Program-made: the position numbers and the translations under genes
Part shown: piece after piece, positions 34,325-42,869 of the stretch
Numbering within the stretch: the stretch's first letter is position 1
How the letters are laid out: each line of letters begins with the position of its first letter
The notes under the pieces: model-generated
Told to the model about the DNA's origin: nothing
The model's input: only the letters and a program-made list of their open reading frames with translations
Databases searched by the model: none
From: Pseudarthrobacter sp. AL07
Lineage (GTDB): Bacteria; Actinomycetota; Actinomycetes; Actinomycetales; Micrococcaceae
NCBI RefSeq assembly: GCF_029960665.1
Contig: NZ_JASBRB010000004.1
Coordinates: forward strand, 1-64,000
Direction: 5' to 3'
Length of the DNA stretch: 64,000 nucleotides

Positions 34325-35245
34325 ATGGGACACGACCACAGCCACACGCACGGGATCACGGCGACAGGCCGGCACCGCAAACGCCTCATTGCCGTCCTGG
34401 CCATCACCCTTGCGGTGGTGGTGGTCCAGGTGATCGGCGCGGCACTGTCCGGATCCTTGGCCCTGCTGGCGGACGCCGGCCACATGCTCTCCGATGCGGC
34501 AGGCGTGACCATCGCGCTGCTGGCTGCCTGGATCGCCGGACGCCCCGCAAGCGAGCAGCGGACCTACGGCTACCAGCGTGCCGAGGTTCTGGCCGCCCTG
34601 GCCAACGCGCTGATCCTGATTGTCATCTCGGTGGTCATCTTCACCGAGGCCATCCGCCGAATTGGCTCCGCGCCCGAGGTCCACACCGACATCATGCTCT
34701 TCGCGGCCATCCTGGGCGCGGTGGCCAACCTGGTCTCGCTGCTGATTTTGCGCGGCGCACACCAGGACAGCCTGAACGTCCGGGGCGCCTACCTTGAAGT
34801 GCTCGGCGACCTGCTGGGCTCAGTTGCCGTCATTGTTGCTGCCCTGGTCATCATATTCACCGGATACCAGGCAGCCGATACGATCGCCTCCGTGCTCATC
34901 GCCCTGATGATCCTGCCGCGGGCCTGGAGCCTGCTACGCGATGTGGTGGACGTCCTGCTGGAGGCGACCCCCAAAGGCGTGGAGGTGCAGATGATCCGCG
35001 AACACATCCTCAGCGTTGACGGCGTGGTGGACGTCCATGACATCCACATCTGGACGATCACCTCAGGCGTGCCGGTCTTTTCGGCCCACGTGGTAGTGGA
35101 GGACGGCGTCCTCAATGCCCGCGGCGCCGACCAACTCCTGGACAAGTTGACCACGTGCCTGGGCTCCCACTTTGACACCGAGCACTGCACTTTCCAGCTG
35201 GAGCCCGCCAGTCACTCGGAGCACGAATCGCGCCAACACGCCTGA
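34325..35245 (+). CDS. Cation diffusion facilitator (CzcD-like metal exporter)
   Basis: 306 residues, six membrane segments and a C-terminal cytosolic domain. A His-rich start (MGHDHSHTHG) precedes them. The segment 2 metal site HxxxD is in LADAGHMLSDAAG. In segment 5 the usual HxxxD reads ExxxD (AYLEVLGDLLGS), a change that may alter metal choice. The C-terminal domain carries VDVHDIHIWTI. It should export Zn or a related divalent ion against protons. The start lies 7 nt after TAGCCT (34312-34317). Confidence 0.92.
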   Translation: MGHDHSHTHGITATGRHRKRLIAVLAITLAVVVVQVIGAALSGSLALLADAGHMLSDAAGVTIALLAAWIAGRPASEQRTYGYQRAEVLAALANALILIVISVVIFTEAIRRIGSAPEVHTDIMLFAAILGAVANLVSLLILRGAHQDSLNVRGAYLEVLGDLLGSVAVIVAALVIIFTGYQAADTIASVLIALMILPRAWSLLRDVVDVLLEATPKGVEVQMIREHILSVDGVVDVHDIHIWTITSGVPVFSAHVVVEDGVLNARGADQLLDKLTTCLGSHFDTEHCTFQLEPASHSEHESRQHA

Positions 35246-35455
35246 CCCCTTGCGGCGGACGACACAGGCTCGGCACGACACGCCGGTCGGGATGCGTCGG
35301 AATCACACTCTTGTTGATTATGTTATTGATGTGACCAGTGTTGCCAAAGTGCACACGCTCACGTAGCCTCGGACTGCTGGGAGATCAGCAGAGGGGCTCC
35401 TTGCGCCGCCACCAGACCTCGCTCCCCCAGCCTTACTGCGTGCGAGGTTCTGCGA

Positions 35456-36844
35456 ATGGGTTTGACCGGATCCGGCCTGAAGGCCGCCGTGCTGTGCACC
35501 GCCGTCGTACTTTTCGGCACCATGACCCTCCCCGCCCAGGCTGCGCCGCTGCCGCAGGCTCCGAGTTTCCATCTCCCGGCATCGCCGGAGCTTCCCACCC
35601 CGGAGGACATCGCCGCAGCCAAGGCCAGTGAACGCGCGACGGCGGAGAAGGTCGCCAGCATTGAACGCCTCCTCGCGGACGCCAAGAGCGACCAGCAAGC
35701 CACGTTTGGCTTGTCGCTGCAGGCCAATAACGCCTACGGTGAAGCCCTGGTTGAGCTGCAGGACCGCAAAATGGCGGCGGACGTGGCCACGACCAGGGCC
35801 ACTGCTGCGACGCAGGAGCAGGAAAGGACCCGGAAGCAGGTGGGTCAGCTCGCCGGCGACCTATACCGCAACGGCGGGCTGAACCCTACGCTGGGCACGT
35901 TCGTCAGCGGCAACCCCGAAACCTTGCACCAGGCTGCGACACTGGAAGCCATTTCGGCCAGCCGGAGCCGCGCCTTCGAATCGGCGGCATCGGCAGCGTC
36001 CGCAGCGCAGTCCCTGACGGCCGCCGCCGACGACGCCAACAGGGCCGCTGACGACGCCGCCCAAAAGGCCGAAGCCCGCAAGGAAGAGGCCGAACAAGCC
36101 AACGCCGCCCAGGCCAAGTCGGTAACCGAAGCCGCGGCGCAACGGACCATCCTCGTGGATCAACTCGCCCAGCTGCGGAACACCACAGTGGCCCTCGAAT
36201 CAGCTCGCATTGACGCCTTGGACAGGCAGCGCGAGGAAGCCACGCTCGCCGAACTGGCTGCGGCTGCCGATCGGGCTGCGGCGGCGCAGGCAGCAGACCG
36301 GCCTGCCGCCGACCCGGCCACCGGCGGCGGGAACCTACCGGCAGCTCCAGCACCCGCGCCAGCACCCGCGCCTGCTCCAGCACCCGCCCCGGCTCCTGCT
36401 CCAGCTCCAGCACCTGTTCCCGCGCCCGCGCCTGCCCCGGCTCCTGCGCCAGCTCCGGCCCCATCGCAAGGGGGCTCCAACGAGACGGCCATCTCAGTGG
36501 CGATGTCCAAGGTGGGGTCGCCCTATTTCTACCAGTACGGCGGCACCGGCCCCAACGGTTTTGACTGCTCCGGCCTTGTGCAAACAGCCTTCGCCGCCGC
36601 GGGCAAGTACCTGCCGCGCACCGCTGCCCAGCAGTACGCGGCGGCCCCCGTTCACGTGCCGATCTCCCAGGCCCGGCGCGGCGATCTGCTGGTCTGGGGC
36701 TCAGCCCCGGGCTTCTATCACGTGGCCATCTACCTGGGCAACGGCCAGGTGGTTCAGGCACTGAATCCGGACGAGGGCATCAGCGTGACCCAGTTGAGCT
36801 GGATGGCCGGGATGCAGCTCCACCCTTACGCAGCCCGCTACTGA
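35456..36844 (+). CDS. Secreted NlpC/P60 peptidoglycan hydrolase
   Basis: 462 residues. A signal peptide ends near AQA-APLPQ. A long Ala/Glu-rich coiled coil follows (about 45-275), as in RipA-type hydrolases. Then come a Pro-Ala repeat (about 296-335) and the NlpC/P60 domain with catalytic Cys in GFDCSGLVQTAF, His in FYHVAIYLGNG and a third polar residue downstream. It should cut stem-peptide bonds during cell separation. Upstream 210 bp holds no gene and no riboswitch that I can identify. A hairpin follows the stop. Confidence 0.92.
   Translation: MGLTGSGLKAAVLCTAVVLFGTMTLPAQAAPLPQAPSFHLPASPELPTPEDIAAAKASERATAEKVASIERLLADAKSDQQATFGLSLQANNAYGEALVELQDRKMAADVATTRATAATQEQERTRKQVGQLAGDLYRNGGLNPTLGTFVSGNPETLHQAATLEAISASRSRAFESAASAASAAQSLTAAADDANRAADDAAQKAEARKEEAEQANAAQAKSVTEAAAQRTILVDQLAQLRNTTVALESARIDALDRQREEATLAELAAAADRAAAAQAADRPAADPATGGGNLPAAPAPAPAPAPAPAPAPAPAPAPAPVPAPAPAPAPAPAPAPSQGGSNETAISVAMSKVGSPYFYQYGGTGPNGFDCSGLVQTAFAAAGKYLPRTAAQQYAAAPVHVPISQARRGDLLVWGSAPGFYHVAIYLGNGQVVQALNPDEGISVTQLSWMAGMQLHPYAARY
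36341..36463 (+). repeat. Pro-Ala repeat-coding tract
   Basis: About 20 Ala-Pro dipeptides broken by one Val, coded by mixed GCN/CCN codons. It spaces the coiled coil from the NlpC/P60 domain. Such tracts vary in length by slippage and form stiff wall-spanning linkers. Confidence 0.85.
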
Positions 36845-36855
36845 TGCGGACAGGG

Positions 36856-36887
36856 CTGCGGTCCGAGGCTCCGGCCCCGGACCGCAG
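36856..36887. terminator. Hairpin between convergent NlpC/P60 and ABC permease genes
   Basis: CTGCGGTCCG (36856-36865) pairs with CGGACCGCAG (36878-36887) over a 12-nt loop. There is no T-run; position suggests a shared terminator. Confidence 0.6.
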
Positions 36888-36904
36888 ACCCAGCGCTCGG
36901 GGCC

Positions 36905-37744
36905 TCAGGACAGCACGTCCTTGGTGACGAACCGGCCATAGGCGAGCGCCCCGAACACGGCGATGTAGCCCGCCTGCAGCATCGCATTGCTGGCAAAAGA
37001 GTCCCACAGCACCGGCTGCCGCAGGACGTCCGCGAAGCCGAACCAGTAGTGCGTAAACAGCCAGGGATGCAGCCATTCCAACTGCGGCAGCTGGTCCAGC
37101 ACTTGGGAAACCACTGACAGCACCACCGTGGCGGCCATGGCGCCCACCGGGACCACCGTCAGGGTGGACAGGAACAGGCCGATCGCCGCGAGTCCGGCCA
37201 GGGACACCGCAAGATACGCGGCGATCAGGACCAGCCGCAGCGCGGCCTCAGGGGGCTGGACGACGTCGCCGGAGAGGAGCGTCACCGGCCCGACGGGGAA
37301 CAGCGACGCTCCGATCGCCGCCCCGGCAAGGGCCACGGTGACGGGCGCGGCGATGCAGAACGCCAGCGCTCCGGCGTACTTCACCAGCAGCAGGCGGACC
37401 CGCCCGGCGGGCGCCACCAGCAGGTAACGAAGCGTGCCCAGGCTCGCCTCGCCGGCGATAGTATCGCCCGCCACCACCCCAATGGTCAGGGGGAGGAACA
37501 ACGGCACCGAGACCAGCATCGCCGTGACCGCCACAAACAGCCCGTTCTGGCTGATCCGGTCCAGGAACGCCGGTCCCCTCCCGGCAGGAACGGATGACGA
37601 GAGCCGGACGGCGGCGGCGATCAGCACCGGTATCGCGGCAAGGGCCACCAGCATGGCCGCGGTCCGGCGGCGCCGGAACAGCGTCTTCAGCTCGGACCCC
37701 AGCAGGGACAGGCTCGACGGCGCACCCGAAGCACTATTGGGCAA
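36905..37744 (-). CDS. ABC-2-type transporter permease
   Basis: 279 residues with six membrane segments and the ABC-2 pattern GDTIAGEASLGTLRYLLVAPAGR (cut here: GDTIAGEASLGTLRY and LLVAPAGR) near residues 93-115. It pairs with the ATPase encoded just before it. It starts at TTG 37744 inside the end of the ATPase gene (11-bp overlap), with a GGGGAGGGG ribosome site. Substrate unknown; bacitracin- or bacteriocin-type exporters look alike. Confidence 0.88.
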   Translation of the reverse strand: MPNSASGAPSSLSLLGSELKTLFRRRRTAAMLVALAAIPVLIAAAVRLSSSVPAGRGPAFLDRISQNGLFVAVTAMLVSVPLFLPLTIGVVAGDTIAGEASLGTLRYLLVAPAGRVRLLLVKYAGALAFCIAAPVTVALAGAAIGASLFPVGPVTLLSGDVVQPPEAALRLVLIAAYLAVSLAGLAAIGLFLSTLTVVPVGAMAATVVLSVVSQVLDQLPQLEWLHPWLFTHYWFGFADVLRQPVLWDSFASNAMLQAGYIAVFGALAYGRFVTKDVLS

Positions 37745-38756
37745 TGTCGAACCCCTCCCCCGTCAGCGCCACAAAGCGCTCCTCCAGGCTCTCCCGCTCC
37801 ACCGCAAAACCCCGGACACGCACGCGGGCTGCCACGAGCTCCGCCACAATGTCCTCCGGGGCCTCAAGTCGGGACGCGGCCGCGACCGCGGTCAGCACGT
37901 CGCCGTCCGGTTCAGGCGTTCCCCTTCCCGGGGACATGCCCAACCGCAGCAGGACCTCGCTGGCCGCCCCGGCGTCGGGCGTTAACAGGCGGATCCGGGT
38001 CTCGCCCGCCTGGCGGAGCTCGGCCAGCGGCCCCTGGGCCACCAGCCGCCCGGCACTCATGATGGCGGCGTGCGTGCAGATCTGCTCCACCTCTGCGAGG
38101 AGGTGACTGGAGACAAAGACGGTGGCGCCGTCGGCGGCCAGCGACCGCACCAAGCTCCGCACTTCCCGCGTTCCCTGCGGGTCCAGCCCGTTGGTGGGCT
38201 CATCAAGCACCAGCAACTCCCGCGGCGACAGCAGCGCATTGGCGATCCCCAGCCGCTGCTTCATGCCCAGCGAGTAAGCGTGGACCCGCTTGCCGGCGGC
38301 GCGGGAGAGACCCACGCGCTCAAGTGCGGCGGCCACGCGGGCGGTCCGGGTAGCGGGGGCCGCATGCCGGCTGGCCGCGTCCAGGCGGTGCAGGTTGGAG
38401 GTGCCGGAAAGGAACGGATAGAAGGCAGGCCCCTCCACCAGGGCACCGACGCGCGGCAGAACCTCGTGCAGGCGCTGCGGCATCGGCAGGCCCAGGACGC
38501 TGACGGTTCCGGCCGACGCGGCAGCAAGGCCCAAGAGCATCCGGATGGTGGTGGTCTTGCCGGAACCGTTGGGCCCCAGGAACCCGAACACGGCACCGTG
38601 GGGAACGGCGAGGTCCACGTTGTCCACCGCCAACTGGTGGCCGAAACGCTTGGTCAGGCCCTGGGTCTCGATGGTCAGCCCGGTTGTCCCATTCCCTGCG
38701 GAAGTGGTCCGGGCCGCAGCTATCCCGGGTCCCGCCGTCCCCCCGGCCGCGGTCAC
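37734..38756 (-). CDS. ABC transporter ATP-binding protein
   Basis: 340 residues. About 25 low-complexity residues precede the ATPase domain. Walker A is GPNGSGKTTTI, the signature is YSLGMKQRLGIA (LSGGQ replaced by YSLGM, as in many antibiotic-export ATPases), and Walker B is LLVLDEPTNGLD. A C-terminal extension of 110 residues is common in DrrA/BcrA-like proteins. The GTG start overlaps the LolA-like gene by 4 bp. Confidence 0.92.
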   Translation of the reverse strand: MTAAGGTAGPGIAAARTTSAGNGTTGLTIETQGLTKRFGHQLAVDNVDLAVPHGAVFGFLGPNGSGKTTTIRMLLGLAAASAGTVSVLGLPMPQRLHEVLPRVGALVEGPAFYPFLSGTSNLHRLDAASRHAAPATRTARVAAALERVGLSRAAGKRVHAYSLGMKQRLGIANALLSPRELLVLDEPTNGLDPQGTREVRSLVRSLAADGATVFVSSHLLAEVEQICTHAAIMSAGRLVAQGPLAELRQAGETRIRLLTPDAGAASEVLLRLGMSPGRGTPEPDGDVLTAVAAASRLEAPEDIVAELVAARVRVRGFAVERESLEERFVALTGEGFDIAQ

Positions 38757-40015
38757 ACCGCGCCGGCGGCAGCCTGGAGCCGCCCAGCCGGGACCATCCC
38801 CACAAAGATCCTGCCGTCGTCGGTCAGCAGGACGTTGACCAGTGCCGTGGACAGGAGCCGTCCGCCGGGAACGACGACGGCGGCCTGGGACAGGAGCGGA
38901 TCCTTCAGCAAGGATCCAGTCAAGGCAGCCGCTTGGCCGTCGGGTGCCGCGGGGAACCCGACGACGGTCTCCCAGCCCTTGCCAGTTACCGTTGGCCGAA
39001 GTGCACCACGGTGATGCAGGCTGGCCTCGCTGCCGGGGATCTTATCCGGGGCGCTGTCCGGAACCACTCCGGGCGTAATCCCACCGGGCACGGCCGGAAG
39101 GGGTGGCAGGCCGGGCCGGAGCGGGATCGGTGGTACCTGCAGCTCCTTGATCGTGGCGCCCGGTGGGGCAACGAACGAAAATACCGAGTCCTCCGGGGCC
39201 GCCAGGGACAGGCTGGTGAAGCCAGCCTGTAAAGCCGGTTTTGCCTGGCCGCGTGCCATCACGGATACCCGCAGCGGCATTCCCGTCTCGCCGTCGACGG
39301 CGATGGCAATTTTCTCAACCAGAGTTCCCTGCGTCTTCGGCGCCAGTTCCAGGCTGTAGGCCGCCCGGCCGGCAATTTCGATGTCCGGCCCCACCGTCAC
39401 CTCGGTGGAACTGTCCACAACGGCGAGGAACTCGCGGGCCAGGTCCTCGGGCGTCGGCAGTACAGGCGGGCCGGGCAGGATGGGCAAGGGCAGGTCCCGG
39501 CCTGGCAGGTCGCCGGGCGGTGCGGGAGGTCCTGGCAGAGCGGGAGGTTCGGGGACAGACATCGGCAGGTCGCTGGCGAACGCCGGCAAGGCAAGGTGGG
39601 CAGCGCTGTTGTCCTTGGAGTTGTAGAACCACACGTCGTTGTCGCGCCGGATGACGTCGCGTTCAGCGAGCCGGTCCATCACTTGGACCCGCATCTTCGT
39701 TGGCCCGTCCATAAAGATCCGGGCGGTGTGCTCGCCGGTCAGGAACTCCAGGACCGACGCGGCCCCGCCGGCCGACACCGGTCCGGAGCTGGGACCGGCG
39801 GCCGGCAGTTCGGGCAGGCCCATCTCGGCGGATTGCTCGACCGTCCCGGAGAATGACCGGGTGTTGTGCTGGCCAAGGAGGGTCAGAACCTCGGCCGGAG
39901 ACTTTTGTGGCAATGGATCGCCGGCCCGAGCCGGAATGGATCCCACCAGCACGCCGGCGGCTATCACTGCAGGTACAGCTGCGGCAGGCACCCAGCGCAG
40001 CCATGCGCGGATCAT
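38753..40015 (-). CDS. Exported LolA-like lipoprotein-localisation-fold protein
   Basis: 420 residues with a signal peptide (AVPAVIAAGVLVGSIPARA). The early part resembles LolA/LolB-fold or sigma-E-regulator-like proteins: SFSGTVEQSAEMGLPELPA, VMDRLAERDVIRRDNDVWFYNSKDN (given as VMDRLAERDVIRR and DNDVWFYNSKDN) and FTSLSLAAPEDSVFSFVAPPG. A Pro-rich insert is near residues 155-185. First gene of a three-gene operon with an ABC exporter, so it may handle a substrate outside the membrane or sense it. Confidence 0.75.
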   Translation of the reverse strand: MIRAWLRWVPAAAVPAVIAAGVLVGSIPARAGDPLPQKSPAEVLTLLGQHNTRSFSGTVEQSAEMGLPELPAAGPSSGPVSAGGAASVLEFLTGEHTARIFMDGPTKMRVQVMDRLAERDVIRRDNDVWFYNSKDNSAAHLALPAFASDLPMSVPEPPALPGPPAPPGDLPGRDLPLPILPGPPVLPTPEDLAREFLAVVDSSTEVTVGPDIEIAGRAAYSLELAPKTQGTLVEKIAIAVDGETGMPLRVSVMARGQAKPALQAGFTSLSLAAPEDSVFSFVAPPGATIKELQVPPIPLRPGLPPLPAVPGGITPGVVPDSAPDKIPGSEASLHHRGALRPTVTGKGWETVVGFPAAPDGQAAALTGSLLKDPLLSQAAVVVPGGRLLSTALVNVLLTDDGRIFVGMVPAGRLQAAAGAV

Positions 40016-40112
40016 GCCAGCCCTGCCTCATCCTTGGAGCCCATACTTCAGGTTACGCCTCGGGACCGCCAGCCACACGTCTCTTCTGGAAGTCTTGCCG
40101 GGGGCTGCCCGG

Positions 40113-42839
40113 CTACGAAGGCACCACGGTTCCGGCGCCGCCGTCGACCGTTATTTCCTGCCCGGTGAAGAGCTGGAGCGTGGCGTCCGGGACGCCCACC
40201 ACCGCGGGAATCCCATACTCCCTGGCCACCACAGCCCCGTGCGAATTGGGTCCGCCCATCTCCATCACCAGTCCGCCCGCGGTGAGGAACAACGGTGTCC
40301 AGCCGGGGTCCGTGGACGGCGCCACCAGGATTTCTCCCGGTTCCAGATGCGCACCCACAGGGTTGAGGATCACGCGGGCGGCCGCTGTGACAACACCGGC
40401 CGACGCCGGGCTGCCGCTCAGTGCCCCCGGCACCGTGGATGCCGTCACAGCGTCGCCGGATGGAATGGCTTCCGGCTCCGTGCCGTCCGACAGCAGCACC
40501 CGGGGTATGTGCCGCCGTTCAAGTTCCACGGCGTAGTCCGCGCGCCGCTGCGCCACCAGGTCCCGGAGGTCACCCGCTCCCGAATCGAGGCCGGCCCTGG
40601 CTTCGTCCAGGTCGAGGAAGAAGATGTCGTCCGCCTCGGCTACCACCCCGGCCGCCGCCAGCGCCGCACCGGCCAGGGCCAGTTGCTTCCGTACTTCGGC
40701 GAGGCCCACCACCAGCTGGTACTTGGGCAGCTCGCGCAATCCGGAGAAAAGCCTGGCCCGACGCAGTGCCGCCCGGACCGCTATCCCGCGCAAGCGGCCA
40801 CGGCTCCGTGCCTCCGCAACGAGACGGTCAACGCAGGCGTCCGCTTCCTCAGCGGCGTTGCTGAACTGAACATCCGGTGCCAGCGCCGAGTCCTCGAGCC
40901 GGAGATAATTCGCCAGGACACCCAGGATGTGGGTGGGATCGTCCGACCAGCGCGGCATGCCGACATCGATCTCGGCCACGGCGCGGTGCCCGTACTGGCC
41001 CAGGAACCGGGCCACCCCGGACTGCAGCACGGCGGGCAGCTGGGCCGCGCGGAAGTCTTCGGCCAGCTCGGCGGGTGTCCGGTCCGACACTGCGGCGCGG
41101 GAACCGCCGTCGTTCTTAATCACCTGGGCGAGGCGCCACAACTCCAGGTCCATCTCGGTGGTGACGTTGTTAGGCAGCCCGCGGAGCACAACCTGCAGGT
41201 CATCCCACCGGCCGCCGCCCAGCAGTTTTCCGGCGAGCGCCAGGGCAGCGAACCCGAGCGCCGGAAGCGGCAGGATGGACGGCACCACCGAGAAGATGCG
41301 GGTGCCGAGCACGTGTTCGGCGTGGTCCAGGCGCTGCAGCGGGGTGAGGCCCGCGGGCGGTTCGAGTGAATCGGCGAACTCGCGCGCGCGCCGGTTGGTC
41401 CTGCGGAGGGCCGCGTCGGGGCGGAAGACGGCCCGGAGCAGCGTCTCCGGCACGCCGGCTTGGACCGCCGCCGGGACGACGTGCCGCAGCAAGCCCAGCG
41501 GCGTCCGGCGGGTCACGGAAAACCGCGGGTCCTCGAACACCCTGCGCAGCACCGTGGCTGAGCGTGCTTCCATCACGTCAAAGACGCGCGGAACGATCCG
41601 CCGGCCGGTGGTGCTGCGGGCTACTGCGGTCAGATCGACGTAAATCCGCTGGCCCGCCACTGCGTAAGGGGACGGACCCCGGCGTGGCTCGGGCACGTCG
41701 AACTGCGCCGCGCGGGCCACCGAGGAGGCAATGAGCCGGAAGGCTGCCAGGCCCATGGGCGTGATGGGGCGGGTCAGGCCCTGCGCCAGGCTGAAGCAAA
41801 GGTAAACGCGCGTGCCCTCCCCGCCGGGAGTGCCCACCCCGGCCGCCCGTTGCGGGACGGGGAACAGCGTGGTGATGGGCCGCGACTGGGTCAGCCAGAG
41901 GCGGCCGTCGCCGGCGATGGCCCATTCAATGTCCTGCGGCGAGCCAAAGTGACCCTCCACCCGGCGGCCCATAGCCGCCAGCTCGGCGGCCTGCTTGTCC
42001 GTCAGGCAGGCCGCTGCTCCGCCATTGCTGATGGCCAGCGTCCGGGTTCCGCCCCCGGGGATCGGCCGGACCGCGATGCGTTTGTCCCCAAGCCGGCGTT
42101 CCAGCACCCGCCCGGTGAGCGGGTCAACAACGAAATGGTCCGGGTTCACGGCCCCTGACACCACAGCCTCCCCCAGCCCCGGACTGGCATCGATCACGGC
42201 TTGCTTCCGGCGGCCCGTCAGCGGGTTGGCGGTAAAAAGCACACCGGCGGCGGTGGCATCCACCATCCGCTGGACCACCACCGCCAGCGACACCGCGGCC
42301 GGATCGATCCCCCGGCTTGCCCGGTAGCTGACGGCCCGGTCCGTCCAGAGCGAGGCCCAGCAGTCACGCACGGCTTCCACAACGGCGGCGGCGCCCACCA
42401 CATTGAGGTAGGTGTCCTGTTGGCCGGCGAAGCTCGCCGACGGAAGGTCTTCGGCAGTGGCCGAGGACCTGACGGCCACCGGAACGTTGTCACCCAGGGC
42501 TACGTACGCCGCCTCGACGGCGGCGGCCACCTCGGTGGGGACCGGGGCGTTTTGGATACTATTCCGGGCCCGGGACGCCAGGGCGGCCAAGGCGGGGAGG
42601 TCGCCGTCGTGCGTTGCTTTCAGCGCCCGGTGGACCTCGGCGAGCGGACCGCCGCTTCGATGCGCATCCGCGGCCGCCTCACGGTAGGCCTCCGTGGTGA
42701 GGCAGAAGCCGTCCGGCACGGGCAGCCCAGCGGCGAGTAACTCCCCCAGGTTGGCCGCTTTGCCACCCACCAGGGGAACCATTGCTGCGGTGACCGCCTC
42801 CAATCCCAGGATGGGAGGCGGTCTGCCGGTGTCAGGCAT
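40113..42839 (-). CDS. PEP synthase / rifamycin phosphotransferase-like enzyme
   Basis: 908 residues. The N-terminal ATP-grasp-type domain (LVGGKAANLGELLAAGLPVPDG, split as LVGGKAANLGEL and GLPVPDGF; VAVRSSATAEDLPSASFAGQ; LWLTQSRPITTLF) uses ATP to phosphorylate a swivelling His in GPNSHGAVVAREYGIPAVVG (His about 867). The middle domain starts RVYLCFSLAQGLTRPITPMG and the His domain has STDPGWTPLF; both recall rifampicin phosphotransferases more than gluconeogenic PEP synthase. ATG 42839 lies 7 nt after AGGAGG; the ATG at 42845 is too close. The tandem Usp gene is 30 bp upstream on the same strand. Confidence 0.78.
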   Translation of the reverse strand: MPDTGRPPPILGLEAVTAAMVPLVGGKAANLGELLAAGLPVPDGFCLTTEAYREAAADAHRSGGPLAEVHRALKATHDGDLPALAALASRARNSIQNAPVPTEVAAAVEAAYVALGDNVPVAVRSSATAEDLPSASFAGQQDTYLNVVGAAAVVEAVRDCWASLWTDRAVSYRASRGIDPAAVSLAVVVQRMVDATAAGVLFTANPLTGRRKQAVIDASPGLGEAVVSGAVNPDHFVVDPLTGRVLERRLGDKRIAVRPIPGGGTRTLAISNGGAAACLTDKQAAELAAMGRRVEGHFGSPQDIEWAIAGDGRLWLTQSRPITTLFPVPQRAAGVGTPGGEGTRVYLCFSLAQGLTRPITPMGLAAFRLIASSVARAAQFDVPEPRRGPSPYAVAGQRIYVDLTAVARSTTGRRIVPRVFDVMEARSATVLRRVFEDPRFSVTRRTPLGLLRHVVPAAVQAGVPETLLRAVFRPDAALRRTNRRAREFADSLEPPAGLTPLQRLDHAEHVLGTRIFSVVPSILPLPALGFAALALAGKLLGGGRWDDLQVVLRGLPNNVTTEMDLELWRLAQVIKNDGGSRAAVSDRTPAELAEDFRAAQLPAVLQSGVARFLGQYGHRAVAEIDVGMPRWSDDPTHILGVLANYLRLEDSALAPDVQFSNAAEEADACVDRLVAEARSRGRLRGIAVRAALRRARLFSGLRELPKYQLVVGLAEVRKQLALAGAALAAAGVVAEADDIFFLDLDEARAGLDSGAGDLRDLVAQRRADYAVELERRHIPRVLLSDGTEPEAIPSGDAVTASTVPGALSGSPASAGVVTAAARVILNPVGAHLEPGEILVAPSTDPGWTPLFLTAGGLVMEMGGPNSHGAVVAREYGIPAVVGVPDATLQLFTGQEITVDGGAGTVVPS

Positions 42840-42869
42840 CGTCATGCCTCCTGCTGCGAAGGTGACTGG

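Noticed and set aside
35246..35455. Possible c-di-AMP (ydaO-type) riboswitch before the NlpC/P60 gene
   Set aside because: Cell-wall hydrolase genes often have one, but the conserved GG/CCCGGG-type core words are not present.
42840..42869. Search for a rifamycin-associated element (19-bp inverted repeat) before the RPH-like gene
   Set aside because: The 30-bp gap to the Usp gene contains no such repeat, so drug-induced control of the classic kind is not supported.
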